64,000 bases of DNA from Tubulanus polymorphus (Eukaryota > Nemertea > Palaeonemertea > Tubulaniformes > Tubulanidae). Each line of letters begins with the position of its first letter. Position 1 is the first letter of the stretch. The notes under the pieces are model-generated. The model was not told the DNA's origin, ran no database searches, and saw only the letters and a program-made list of their open reading frames with translations. Below are positions 1 to 13,469 of this stretch, one piece after another. The stretch spans positions 25,822,001-25,886,000 of the forward strand of contig NC_134025.1 in assembly GCF_964204645.1 (NCBI RefSeq), given 5' to 3'. Position numbers and translations under genes: made by a program.

Positions 1-314
1 CTGAATTATGTGCCTGAAATATGCTTTTGGCTTTCCAAGTTGAAGTACCGACTAATGTTACGAATCTAAAGCCTTTACATCAATTATGTTTTGTTTTATT
101 AATCTAATTCTAATTCATGTGAATTAATCCCAGGAAGTGAATGATTATTTCTTTTCGTATGGAGAGGGCTTATTTCCGGGAGATGAACTATCTCTCTAGA
201 TCATCGCGTGCTTCTGTTTTACGGAGTGAAATATACCATCTGCTGTTACTGACAGATAAACAACTGCGGATACAAGTAATCGATAATCAATGCTGTGTTT
301 ATCGACAATCTGAC

Positions 315-3300
315 CTGATGTACTTCCGACCATCCTTGTTCATCTTGACTATCCACCGTGCCGTGATCATGTAACAGTAATTCAAGCGCCAGCGCAGGTG
401 TATCATTGTTCACCGCATAATACGTCGGAGTTAAATTGCGTTTATCCTTATAATTCGGAGAACTACCCAACTCCAATAATGCCTATAAATATTCAACGAC
501 GACTATTCATGTAATTTCGAATCATTTCAGTAACGAATACATGTGATATTGTCTTTAAAGATAGATAGATTGTTTATAGGCGCTTTCACTAGTGTTGTCA
601 TTACAGTGAGTGAGTGCGTAAACATTTTAATTGATGCAAATAAATAATAGATATCCATTGTAACCTACTCAGGCCTGTCATCGTTTCATATGGAAAAAAT
701 CAATCTACGATACCCGTAGATCTAATGCATCGGTACATGTACAACAAGTTATTACGCATGAATATATATATATATATCTCTACCTTCAATGCTTTTAGAT
801 TTCCTCGAATAGCTGCTTTATGCATGGCTGTCATGCCTTCTTTCGTGCGGAAATCGAGATGAGCCCCGCCATTGACTAGTGCAACAATTACGTCTTTAGG
901 ATTCGTAAGGCTGGTAGCGAGGGTTAAGGGAATCTCTGTAAAAATATACGATTAACTGTCAATATTGAACACTAATTCTGTCATCATGGATTTAATATGT
1001 TTCCAGCTGTTAAATCGATTAAAACAATTCAAAGTCACATACTGCGCAGGCAACAGCATGAAATTATAACGTCACGTGTACTTGTTTTCACTTCTAAAAG
1101 CGGTATCTTAAAAAGTACTGCATAACAACTGGACTAACCTCCACTCGAACTCTCATGAATGTTTGGGTCCAATCCTTTATTACAAAATTTCACTATTTTG
1201 TCAATTTGAGCATGACGTACGCAGTCCATGAATTGCTTCAAATTCGCCTGAAATGATAAGACGAATCGTTCGAATGACAACAGCTGCAGTAGACACATGA
1301 CTTCTATATGGTATTATATTAGCTTACCTTTGTATGCAGTTGTTTTAATTTTCTTGGATTCACATGCATTACTCGGTACACCTTTCGTTTATATTTGAAC
1401 TGAAATTACCAAATAAAGAACGTGAATATTCTTCTTTCCCATGAAATATGTACGTAATTCTATAATCGAATAACAAACCTCCAAAAAACCAATTGGCTCT
1501 TGCAAAGGATATTCGCTGAGTATTCTTTCTTCATCTAAAAACTTTCCTGCCTTTCCATTCATCGGAGGGCAATATAGGCCATAGTTTAACCCATCTTTCA
1601 GGTCCTATGATAGAAAATTAGTTCATAACAGGCGAATGTAATGATCATTATGCAGTTTCCTGTTACCAATCTTTTTTCATCATGTCATCTCTTAACATGT
1701 TTTCCAGGGTATCTACCCGGTAATAATTGAAGGAAAAATACATCATTAATATTGTAATGATCATAGCCGTATTCTAAACAGCATCTAAAAACATTATTAG
1801 TTCTCTGTTAGCACCTTGTAATAGCATTATTTCTATAGTTTATGTGACTGGTTGATGGTGTAAATAAGAAGTCTAATGATGCTTCTGTACATAACGGAAT
1901 AAACTATAAATATATGCCAGCCAGTCATATTGATCATCGATTGATTTCTGGCTATCTTAAGAATCTTCTGAACAAAGGGCTTGAATGTCAGTTTATCAGT
2001 TTTCCACGTACCAACCATCCATATACACTTTGCATAAAAAACACAAATCAAAACATACACTGTACTGTATGTATGTATTTTTAGTGTAATGAACCATTTT
2101 TACTAGGGAATTGAATAAATTACCGAATTATTCGGGATTCAATACAGTTGCAACATGTTGCATTGTACCATGTAGGTTTCTGTTATGAAAAGGGATTATG
2201 TATGACAATGAACCTGTCATAGATCAGGTGCAATAATATTTCTGGATGCTTACTTTTGCGAGTGTCGCGAGAATAGTTTGTTTTGCAACCCACACTGTTT
2301 CGTCGAGTTTAAACTGGATGCATCTCTGAAAAATAGAAAAACATCCACCCGTGTAATGGAACAACTCATCTACCATAGATTCAGTTTGAGGGTTAGACAT
2401 GAGAAATTAATGCAAATGCAAAAAATGTGAAATGTATATCTGAGTCCGAGATATACATAGGCTTAGTATATAGCTTTAAGTGGGCTGTGAATAATGGTGA
2501 ATTAGATATGAATATCCAGATTAAACTTATCCTTATTACGCAGGTTTCACAGATATAGGAGGAAAATGTGCGGTCAGTTGGTAGTTCCCAGGTACAATTC
2601 CCACAGAAGTGGCTATTTGCCAACTTGTAAAATAAATTCCAACCACCACCAGTAACAAGGTGGTTTATCATTGGCAACAGTTAGTAACGAATTGCAGGTG
2701 GATTGGAATTTACAACATGTTTACGAAACGCATCTCCGTTTCCCTCCGGAAAATCGAAAAGGTCCCGAACATCGTAAAAACCCATCGTATGAAAAGAACA
2801 AACAAGCCTATGACTCCCGGCAGATAAATCATGATCGGTATAATTGAATGATCGTACTATTTTATGAGTTACACGACAGATAAATGTTGATATAATAAAT
2901 TGCATCAATTATTCATACGAAATAGAACAGAGACAAACTGAAATTATATCAGCGTAAACAACTATCAGTTTGAGACATTAAAAGGACATAAAGTAATTTC
3001 ATGTACCAAATGACTTAATGGAATAGAATGAAGATATATACCACCTATCGGATATATCAAAATATAGGGTATTCGATATATCCAATCTCTTAAGTCGCTG
3101 AATATCATTACAAATGATTACGTCAAGGTATGGCTGTTAAGCTACCTTTCTGATACAATTTCAATTTATCATATCAATTGTATTTGCCAAGGATAAATAG
3201 AAACCACTTAACAAATATGATAATTTATGCCAATAATATTATCAATCAAATTTGTGAAATGGTATCGTTATAGTGACCTAACGATATTTCCAAATTGCTA

Positions 3301-4202
3301 GAAGTAGGTAAACATACTATCACCGGGTTCAGATATCGTGTTAAGCTTTTTTGGACATCGACATGAAAACTTCAAAAAGGTGAAGTACGTGACAGGTAAA
3401 TGAGTGGATACTCGAAACTTATTGAGACTTTTACTCTCACCGGAAACATTACAGCGATATGCACATTTTCTATACGAGGAAATGTTACAGGACTTCCACC
3501 TGGCAGCACCCTTTCATTGATCGTTTTTGTTTTAACCATGTACATAAACAATAGCTCTGGCTCACTGTTTTAGCTCAATCCGTATACAGAACGGAGTTCC
3601 ACGTTTCAAGCCCCTGTAGCGGGTGGCTTTGTTTTTAATTTGACTGGAACTGAACGGGATCCGGGGCTCTAGCCCAAGAACATTTTGGAAATCTGATGCT
3701 CAGATATGGCCTTTAGGCAATTTAACGAACGTATGAGTTAATGAACGAATTCAATATACATGTATTATTATATTGTTATAGTCTCAATGCTACGAGGCTT
3801 AATTTGACTCTTTTGATTCCAAACTGGTGAATTTTGTGATCATGTGAACTCAGGCGCCATTCTAAGTGTAGTTTGGGGAAAAGCTGATGAAAATAAACGG
3901 CTGAAATTTCACTTACTTGTGTTTTATGATCGGGTAAAGATACACGAATATATACCGTACCCGGGGCCGCTTCTCCTTCGGGTTGTTCATATCCGAACGA
4001 TCCCTCGCAACTCATCGCGATACTATTTTGATTAATTTCATTCGTCATCTTTACATCGCCGTTTGAAGTGATTTTCTTTTCTAAACCATTCAGCTGACCG
4101 GCCGACGTGGATCTTCTCAGGCTGAATTTCGCTTTTCGATCCATCATCGAGTTTCATTCTGATATTCACCGAGATTGTTGCGCGATCTTCGAACGGTTAA
4201 GG
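315..4202 (-). CDS. SHANK: SHANK postsynaptic scaffold, N-terminal part (gene continues off left edge)
   Basis: Seven coding exons, read right to left: 4147-3917, 2325-2254, 1604-1479, 1399-1328, 1247-1139, 935-784 and 482-315 (310 codons so far). Exons 1 to 4 encode the Shank/ProSAP N-terminal domain, with family signatures such as ETVWVAKQ, LNYGLYCPP, KFLDEER and FKYKRKVYR. Exons 5 to 7 encode the first ankyrin repeats (GLDPN, GMTAMHKAA, ELGSSPNYKDKRNLTP). SHANK proteins link receptors and actin regulators at synapses and cell junctions; SH3, PDZ and SAM parts would lie beyond position 1. The ATG at 4147 has an in-frame TGA 9 bases upstream, and an acceptor at 4204-4203 implies an upstream 5' UTR exon. 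The residues before the domain look low-complexity and lineage-specific. Domain match and splice sites are seen directly; function is family knowledge. Confidence 0.92.
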
Positions 4203-7200
4203 CTGGAAAAATAGAAGAGTATGAAAAATCAAATTTCCAGGCTGGCTCTGATCTAGGTTCTCGAGAGTTTATTTATGAGTTAAACCTTTTCGAGAAACTT
4301 GGGCCTGATTCAGCATGTTTCTACAACGCATGATATGAATGAAAGTCTGAAGTATTTCTCACACTTCCATAGAATGAGAGACTTTCATTAGTTATCATTA
4401 ACAACATAGCAGGCGCCCAAAGGCACAACATTCCCCATTTACCTGATCTAATCAAACTGTGATCTAAATTAAGAATTTAACGCAAACAGAGCTCAATTCA
4501 AATTGCAATGAAAGGATTACAATTAGCGATTACTATCAAATAAAGAAAATGTCACGAAGATTACCTAAAATGCCTAAATTTAGCATCTCACAACTAAAGA
4601 TTGTCAATAGCTATCAATTGCACTGGATACTTCTCCGAAATTTTAGGATAACTCATTCCACTCAGTGCCATAGTTTTTTTAAAAAGTTTTTCCTTATGGG
4701 AAAAAGTCAGAGAAAATGTTGACCAAGAAACTCTGCCATCAGCAGGATTCAATTCCACCAACCAAATCATGGAAATGGCTTATACCACCAGCTAACCAAT
4801 GTATCCGAACTTCAGAATAACCTGGGAACAGTAATGACACACACGTCATTTGATAAATCGCTTCAACCGCTATACTGTACTACAGTTGATAGAAATAACA
4901 ACTAACCTGAAATCTACTTGAATGGTTATCTAAAACAATTTTTTTTCAATAGGAAAATATTATTTTCCGAATAATAACCCTGATGAATAATATTCAAAAA
5001 GTACCGGTATATCATGATATTCATATCCCATTCATGAAAATGAATACAAATTTTTTCATTCGAAAAACAGGTTTTTTGTCCTACCTGTCCGTGGAGAAAA
5101 TACATGTCATGTTCAATGTGAATAGTAAGAAGACGACTTCTAACGCAAATACGTACATCAAAATGTTATCTAAGGTGTAAATATCTATTCATGCGAAATC
5201 AAATAATTACAATTTACCAAATCTAGTTCTGTTCCGGGTAAATCCGGTACCGGGTATCAACAAATAAAAGACAACTCGAAAATAATTTACACGGATGAAA
5301 TGACAGGCATGCCGAATTGAAAGAATGCCACAAAAGTATGCGTAGCTCGAAGGTATTTTCCGCTTAAAGGACATTTATGTATTTTCATTCAATGACCAAA
5401 TCTAATCCTCTACATGGTGTAGGCCTCGACACATTCTGCACTAAACATTCACAGAGTACAGTGAATAATTTCAGACTTAGCCCCGCGTACTGAAACCATG
5501 GACTCAATAGCCGCGTTCACACTATCACTTAGTTTGACCATGGACTCAGAGTCCATGGTTAGACTGAAATGGAATGGTTCTAAAATGGAACGGACCAAAT
5601 TTTAACGGGCCAAATCAGAATGCGCGTTCACATACGTGTAGGTGAATTGGCTACAGTTATGACTGGCCCCGCGAGATTTTGCGAAGAGTCGCTGTTTTTT
5701 TATTTCAAAAACTTTGATGACTGCATTTCATCATATATCTGGACACATCAATCTATGGTTAATTCTAGTACATTTTCAAAATGATTATATAAATAACGAA
5801 TACCCCAGTATTCCGCGAGCAATGCACGCAATTGACAGATTTTAAGATAAATAATAATCCATTAGCATTACATTAATTCTTAGGCAATATAGAAATCATA
5901 TGTCCCATGATATCTGAAAACTATATTAATCAGCTTGATGACGAGTTAAATACAATTGAGTTCATACTACCATTTAGAATGGACCTGGATCAAGTTTTAG
6001 TCCGTTCCAAAATTTGGAACGGACCTGGATTGGTCTTTAGAGTCAGTCCAAATAGGAACGGCCTAAAATGGAACAGACCAATTTGGAACAGACATTTTGC
6101 TAGTAAGTCTGAACGCTTGGTCCATTTTGAATGGGTCAAATTTAGACCATTCTAATGTAGTGTGTCCGCGCCTAAAAAGGAAACCTGTAAACATCTCTGC
6201 GCACGCTCTCGAAAAAAATCATTATCAACCTTATCAATTCAAAGCAACCAATTGTACTAGAAGCCCCATCACATACCAATTAAGAATCTTCGGCTAAAAG
6301 CATTTTCGATTTTATTTCACGGTTCAATAAACAAATGCAAGCCGGTGGTCAAATCAACAAGTGTTTGACGTTCAAATTGACAAGTGTTTGACGTTCGTTA
6401 TTGTTTTTAGTGCGAAGATGGATAATATGTCGTCATGGTAATTAATAAACACAGCCGCCTAATTCACCGCAGCATAAACAAGGTGTATTTTTATGGACTA
6501 TGACTCCACATGCCGTAGGTGCAAAAATAGCTTTTCAATTCATATCCATTACGCGTGTGCTCTCCTCGTACATTCTCTTCGCTTTCCTCGTACACGTGAA
6601 CTGATGTTTGAAACTGGATAATCAATTTTTTACGAGCGTCACCCAGTACCTAGTACCCACAGAGCATGATGTCAATAAATCTAAATATCTAGAGCGTCAA
6701 GAGTTCAAACTCAAATTCATATATAAACGGTATTCAAATGACCTTTCAGTTATAAAACGGCATAAAATGAATATACTCAATGCATAGCTTTAATGTATTA
6801 TTTCATACTCGCGAAATATATGAAACATGTTTTCGTTAAAAGGTAATTTTGAAAATTACCTATGGAAACCATATGGGTATGTTTCATCGATGTAACAGCC
6901 TTGCTTGATTTAGCCGGCGAGCCAGTTCGCACACCTCTAATTTAACTAACCCATCCCCTAACCCTGATCCCATCAATTCCGCTTTCCGCATTCCGTTCTT
7001 TCCGCTCCGCAATTCTGGTTTCCATGCGAGTCGCGTGATACCGATAAGGCAATTGTCACGAAGCAATTACAAAATAAACCCGACAGAAACTAATGAAGAT
7101 ATGACAATACTCACAGATCAGATTGCCGTATTGGTATACCCGCGGTTTGTATAAACACTAGGATTAATAATTCATTCAACGACTATACAGTTGTTGAAAT

Positions 7201-10200
7201 ATTCACTTAGCCTAGTTTGATAACGGTTGAATTGCGGGGAGAATCGATATCAGTAATTTACCTGTAACCCACTGATCCGAATGATTCTGTCTGTGATTGA
7301 TTCTGTACGGTATTCGACCTGCCATCTAGCTGCACAACTGATCAACAGCGACACTTTAGTCGCGAAAAAATGTTCAACCGAACTATAAAGACACCTTTTC
7401 AAAAACGTAAACTACGAACGAAATGACAGATCGCTAGACAAAAGTCAGCGCGACATATCACTTGACCTAAGGACCCCGTATTCACCCGACGCGAAGACTT
7501 TTCTGCGCGAGCACGTGGCTGATTAATCACATTAAAAAAAAACGCTAAGCCGTGAAAGTTCAGGAGGATCCTCTTGTTTAACAAATTCCAACCACTCAAC
7601 CTGAATTTTTTCCCGATGACTAGAAGAGAGAATAGGTTTTGAGCTTTGTAAACTGTCAGTGGTTTCTGCTATGAAGTAGAAGTCTTCTACATCATATCAT
7701 GTATAGCCTAGATGGTTATTATATGGGGTATTCAGAATGAGCAATATACGAAAATGTCAAGGTATCGATATCTTTTAATAATTTTCTTTCCTAAAACCCG
7801 ACACTGTCACTCATACACTGGTTTCACTATTAAAGTATGTCAGTTGACATGAACAACATGGAATAGTACAGTAATTAATTGATATATAGAATTGCAGCTG
7901 TTTTGGCAGCGATCAGAAATACAACATCTAAACTCTGCTTACCCATTTCATTACGGTAACTTGAAATTACTTATATCTAATGCAATGACAAGCTATATAA
8001 TAACTTCTATGACTCTATCAATACTGAGTGTGAAATGTTTAAACTGAAATATTATAATAGGCCAACATATATGTGCGAAAATTATATAACTTATTCAGGC
8101 AGGCCATTACTAGAATAAACAATAAACATCTGAATTGAATGTCAAGTCAAGAAACTGAGAGATTAATCTGTATAATTGGGTGAATGCTCGAACGGCATTT
8201 AATCAAAACTGAAAAGCGGTCAAAATGTCAATATTGAATATTGATTTTATCTAATGCCTCGGGAGGCAACAGCTGTTTATTTTTACATATCTATATATTG
8301 AGCATGTTCACATTCTACTAAACTGTAAACTGGTTGTGGTTTCGCATTTCAATTATAAAACCTATTTCTCAAATCTAAAATGTTTCGATATAAGCTTAGT
8401 CATTTTCCGTAATAGTAATATCCGTAGTAATACCAGCGGCATTGTTCTCCCTAAAGTAGTAATCTAGTTCTTCCCATAAACTACTTAATCTTGCACCCGA
8501 TCCCTGTTTCTTCATAAACAAGAATAATTTCCGGATTCTTAGTCATGGAAAAAATATTCAATAGGTTCATGATATCAACAGATCAAGTGGTTAACTCGGT
8601 AATGATGAAGAAATAAGACCTATAATACTAGATAATCAATACAAAGCTATATACATGAATGATAACAATAGACCTAGGCCTATAGAGGCAGTCTAGACTA
8701 CACCTTGTTACAGTACTGTGCAACAGATACAGGTTTCCAGACACTGATTATACTCCATAATTCAATTTTCAAACCAAATACGGAATCCAGTTTTATTTAC
8801 GTAGCTAAGACTTAAAACATGTTTCCAAAACCAATGATACATTAGCCTATATTCTATTCAACGAGGTATAGCCTATAATTCAAATTGATCTTGGTAATCA
8901 TTAGATTCGAGTACCATCAAAATATCTATGGAAAAACTTGATAATGCCCTTAGGTCTAAATTCTTAACAATAACAATCTTTTTTTCCACTGCTAACTCAC
9001 TATTGTCACACCCAAATAGAAAAAATTGATACATAACAACATCAGCAATATTAAAATTATACCGATTACAAGGAAATGTTTTGTCTATGTTTTTCGCCTA
9101 ATGATTTCTGATCAATATTCACTAAATCAAATGTGACAGATGGAAATGTTTTTTCTAATACGTTTGTCCTAGACACAAACAGTTGAATAAGATTCAGAAA
9201 GAATGTCTATTGTGCTCAAGGTAAAGAAGAAATGCAAGTCTAGACCAGACTGCCATGAAAGTAGCCTCAGAATTCTCGGGAAGAAATTTGGTGAAATAGG
9301 CCTATGTTACATCGAAAAGGCCTAAACGATGTGTAGTAAATTCCGAGAAGTTGAAAAATATTTTTAGCTGAAATGTTGAAACAGCCAGACTCATCAATTT
9401 TCCCAGCTAAAACAGATATTTTAGTGTACTGTACATAGAACTTGCATTCCATAGTAAACAATTACTTCAACCCGGAGAAACAAAAACAAATAGTAAATTC
9501 ATAGAATGTGCATTGACTGCCTCCCAGCAATAAATACCAAAGATAATAGGCTACAGTATATATTGAGGAAAATATAATTTGATATCAAATTGACTAAGGT
9601 CTTGGCTTTTCAGAAATTCGAACTAATCAATGATTTAGCACGACAAATAACCTTTGAGTGTACCTACATGAACCGAAGTGGTGGTAAGTCTATTAATAGT
9701 TCAGGGTTATATTCAAGGGTGTGTCTAGCTCGTAAGAAGAGCTTATAGCCACGTGCTTATCAGTTCTTACCAGTTCTACATAGTGTAACCAATATCTATC
9801 AAAATTAAATTTGAATAAAAATTGATACAGGCAATAAAATTGTCCCATCTCTCTATAGGCTTAGTCAGAGGTGGTAAAGTTGGTTTGGTAAACTTGAATT
9901 TTTGTTGATAAGTAGTAAGATTGCAATAGGCTAATTGTAAAACTGTTACAATTCAAAAAATTGTTAGATATCCTTCAGCAATGACATGACTAGACCTATA
10001 GCTTACTGTAGGGCTATGAGGCCCTATAGCATAAGTCTGCGGCAAAATTTTTGTCTGATTTCTCTACCACTAAAACAACCAGTACTTATCAATCTTAGCC
10101 CGTCCATGCATTATTATTTGATATCAATATCGCAGCCAGGGACCCAGAGTGATCCAAATATAAGGTTTTAGAGATAACTGGCCTAATGACAAAACAAACT

Positions 10201-11326
10201 GAAATCACTTAAGATTAATAAGAGAATTTATATTTGCTATGCCTTATTCATTTTCTTTTCTCATTGTGAGCCATCTAGCCCAAAATGATATCCCAGAATC
10301 CGTTAAGAACCAATAAAAATATATTAATAACATTTGTGTAAAATCAACGCTAAAATAAAAAACCAAAATACTTAGTATAAATGATATCACCTGGCCTGGG
10401 CATTGCTTTGAATACCGATATGAATAACAATGACAAAATCAAGTAGTGATTACAAAATTTGAACAATTGATGACGACGACGCGCGGAGGATCGAGTAACT
10501 GCTGCCGATTTGAAATTCTATAATAACACGCTTACACAGCACCATAAGACAGGGACAGATCACATCCCCCTCTCTACCAACAAACCAACCACAAATCGTA
10601 GCCTGCTTACCCACATCATGTGTAGCATCCAAAATCATTGATATATGAGTATCCAATAGCTAATTTATCCCTTGAACACGAGTGTCAACCATAAACTGAC
10701 TCACATTTGACAGCTATCAAATGAACGACCGCTTTGAAAGAAGAGATTTACTGAACCTATTTCGGTAATTAGTTTACCTAATGCGGAAGTGAAAACGGTC
10801 GCTTACTTTACGGTGGTAGAACTTTTCTCAAAATAAAATATATTTGGTAAATCGTTGAATATTTTTTTACAATTAAATGTCACATTTTAACGACGGTCAT
10901 AATTTATAAGCACCATACGTGCCATTCTGTTTAAACTATTTTAGGCCTTAGTTGTTTCTATTTTATATTTTACAATCGATATCATGCCTTGACGAGCGTT
11001 GTTTGATCATCCTAATTACCGAAATACACCGCTTGATACTACATTATTCTCACGAAGGATTCGGGTAAAGATCGGATTAGAATTAACGCCACTTTTTCGG
11101 ATGTTATTGGAGTGTGGTGTAAATATAATCACTACCTTGAAAAATTCAATGCCAAACACTAAGCATTGTGGGTCCTATGATTCTTAAGCCACTCACACAT
11201 TCGGGTCATTAAGTATATACTACCATTTTCAAGTGCATTTAGGATAATATTCGTGAAATGGAGAGAAAATTATATAAAAATCCATTCCACATTAATATTT
11301 CTAAATAAAATTGATTATCTTTTTTA
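4203..11326. other. Spacer between SHANK and NEPRO (SHANK 5' introns/promoter, NEPRO promoter)
   Basis: No exon with family similarity was found on either strand. The stretch is AT-rich and includes the TIR element at 5510-6172. A GC-richer patch around 7380-7620 could be an alternative SHANK first exon or promoter, but nothing in it decides this. The short reading frames here have no splice context or recognisable motifs. An acceptor at 11326-11327, just before the NEPRO start, shows that a NEPRO 5' UTR exon lies in the right part of this spacer. Confidence 0.6.
5510..6172. mobile_element. MITE-like element with imperfect terminal inverted repeats
   Basis: The left end (GCCGCGTTCACACTATC, from 5510) and the reverse complement of the right end (GGCGCGGACACACTAC, from 6172) match at about three bases in four, the usual look of a non-autonomous DNA transposon. 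The subterminal regions repeat variants of TGGAACGGACC in both orientations and contain two perfect short palindromes (5537-5559 and 6000-6024). A second copy of the TIR motif starts near 5621. No transposase reading frame is present. No convincing target-site duplication was identified, so the exact ends are uncertain. Confidence 0.55.
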
Positions 11327-11330
11327 GATC

Positions 11331-13192
11331 ATGGAAGAATTTTGGAACAGAAATACTATTCCAGCACCAGCAACTATATCATTACTGTACAACTTGAAGA
11401 AAAAAGATGAACTTCGAAAAAGTGAGTGGTCTCAATTTTTATTTGTCGATGAAACTTTGTTTTTATATGGGTGTATTATGAGCTTTTCAATTAGTTTATT
11501 TTGTGAATTAATCTTTATTATGAGTATAATATTATTAGTAAATCATATATGAATTACTGTTATTACATATTTTTGCAGGTTATGATGTAATCCTGGATGT
11601 TATCGAAAAAAGCATTGAAATTTTGTCTGAAGATTCTTGTTTGGCATCTGAAATGTATATATTGGGGCGAATATTGTACAGACTCCAAAATCAGATGAAA
11701 AGGGAAAAAAACTTTCAAGCTCTTAAACAGGTACTGAAATAATTGAATATTTCTTAAGAATTCAAAAAATAAGATATACACCTGTGATAAAAATACTTTT
11801 CACTGTTTATTTAATAAACCTTCATGCAAATCTATTAGTCATGAGCAGTCAAGAAAAATTTGTTTTGTCCTAATTTCAGATTCAGAAATGTATTAACAAT
11901 TTCAATGGACTGAAACTGAAGGGAATCTTTCAAAATTTCAAAGAATGCATTTACAGGTAAGTTAGAAAAATAACACAGTTGATTTGGTCAATAAAGCTTA
12001 ATTTTTAAAGATCACTGCCAAATGATTATTTAATAACTATTGAACTCATTTCTAGTGGAAGTAATGCAAATGAAGTGCATTTACCATCAAAACACATGTT
12101 TCAATACTTACTGACACGAATGATGGGGGCAGTAAGGGTGCTGATTCAAGCATCTTCTCAATGCGAAAGATGTTATATGTATCCTTACAAAAAAAAATTC
12201 ATTCAAATTTTCAGAAAATATTTGTAGCAATTCCCTTAACGTATTGTTAGACATTCACTACAGAGATTGCATCCCGGTCACTTCATCTTGAAGAATTTAA
12301 TGTTTTGTGGTTTAACAGCAAGAATATGGTAATAAACCATAATGACTTCAGTTGTTTGACTTTTTCAGTTATTCATTTCAAGCTTTCCATTGATGACTTT
12401 CAATTTGTAGGGTTTTGACTCGAGCATTGGCACTTCAATTATCTAATTTGTATAAGCAGCTTCATGATCAACTTATCAATATCCATAATCAACCAACGCA
12501 ATGGGTAAGTTACTTTACAAAAATATGTGTCATCCATGCCACTACTGGTTTTCCTAACTAATGATTTTGTTTTGAAAGCTTCCCACTGGTGTAGACATTC
12601 CAAAAACTCTTGACAAATGGGTGGAGAAAATTTGTGATCCTTCAAAACTACCAAGTTCTACCAGGTAATTTATCATCTTTCCACAGTGAAATCTCATTGC
12701 AGCAAACTTTTAGGGCCATAGAATGTGTTTGAACATATTTTTTCATTGTCTCTGATTTTTAGGACTAATGTTGAAAATATGGATATTGATGATATCATTG
12801 ACCGTATGGAGAAGAAATTTGGTGAAGATTCCAAAAAGGAGGAAACACCATTAAACGAAGCAACACAGAAGAACAGCAAATTGAACTTGCATCTTTTACC
12901 AGAAAATACAGATCTTGGAGGTATGAATTGTATTTTTTTCTATTTAAATCTAATCCTCTAGCAATTTGATCTGGTTTGTTCGCTGTAACAATGTATCCTT
13001 TCTTCTGTTTTTGTAGTTGCTATTTCACGGAAGATGGCCGAGAGGGGTGCTGTTAAAGTGAAAGGCAACAAACGCAAGAAAGATATGCAAATTCATATGA
13101 CGCATGTGAAGCCGGCTAAAGTTACTAAATCATCGAAAACTGATGTGACCAACAAGTCAAAGAAAAAGACTCAGAAAACTGTAAAGCGATGA
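11331..13192 (+). CDS. NEPRO: Nucleolus and neural progenitor protein (NEPRO) homologue
   Basis: Nine coding exons: 11331-11421, 11579-11730, 11880-11956, 12056-12178, 12251-12328, 12411-12504, 12579-12664, 12763-12920 and 13017-13192, giving 344 residues. The match to human NEPRO (C3orf17, DUF4477 family) is clearest across exons 2 to 6, for instance ALKQIQKCINNFNGLKLKG, then a MMGAVRVLIQASSQC stretch, then LKNLMFCGLTARIWVL. The C-terminus is lysine-rich, as expected for a nucleolar protein; the protein is shorter than the human one of about 570 residues. NEPRO is linked to nucleolar RNA processing (RNase MRP/P-associated) and to early development. The intron at 12179-12250 is U12-type (see findings). 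An acceptor just before the ATG implies an upstream 5' UTR exon. The poly(A) signal AATAAA is at 13330-13335. Confidence 0.85.
12179..12250 (+). other. U12-type (minor spliceosome) intron in NEPRO
   Basis: The 72 nt intron begins GTATCCTTAC, an exact match to the U12 5' splice-site consensus. It carries TCCCTTAAC at 12232-12240, one mismatch from the U12 branch consensus TTCCTTAAC, followed by TTAG about 10 nt later. Using these sites keeps the frame and restores the conserved family segment LKNLMFCGLTARIW. No nearby U2-type donor in the required phase does this. Confidence 0.85.
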
Positions 13193-13469
13193 TGAACAAA
13201 ATCTACTCAGTGCCATACATCAGTGCCTTTCCATTCTGACATAGTTGAAACATGTTTTTGAGCTGACCTCAAAAAATTCTGCAGGAAAAAATGAATTCAA
13301 GAAAAATGAAATATTGTTATTTTTATTGAAATAAAAGTCGATTATAATTTTCATCCATTGTTTTTGAAAACATGTTGCTATCACAGTTTGTTATTGGTTT
13401 GCAACCTGCTGCTTCCACACTTCCATTCACAGGTGAATTGAGCTACTGCCACTGATTCTATATTCAATT
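13193..13469. terminator. Convergent 3' UTRs with bidirectional poly(A) signal
   Basis: The 3' UTRs of NEPRO (plus) and the small minus-strand gene meet here. Positions 13321-13336 read TTTTATTGAAATAAAA: AATAAA for the plus strand at 13330-13335 and AATAAA for the minus strand at 13327-13322. The two transcripts would overlap slightly at their 3' ends. Confidence 0.6.

Noticed and set aside
1-314. Next SHANK ankyrin exon at the left edge
   Set aside because: No ankyrin-like frame was found on the minus strand here, so this is read as intron.
10450-10656. 68-codon minus-strand frame in the SHANK/NEPRO spacer
   Set aside because: No splice sites, motif or family resemblance; length is within chance for this composition.
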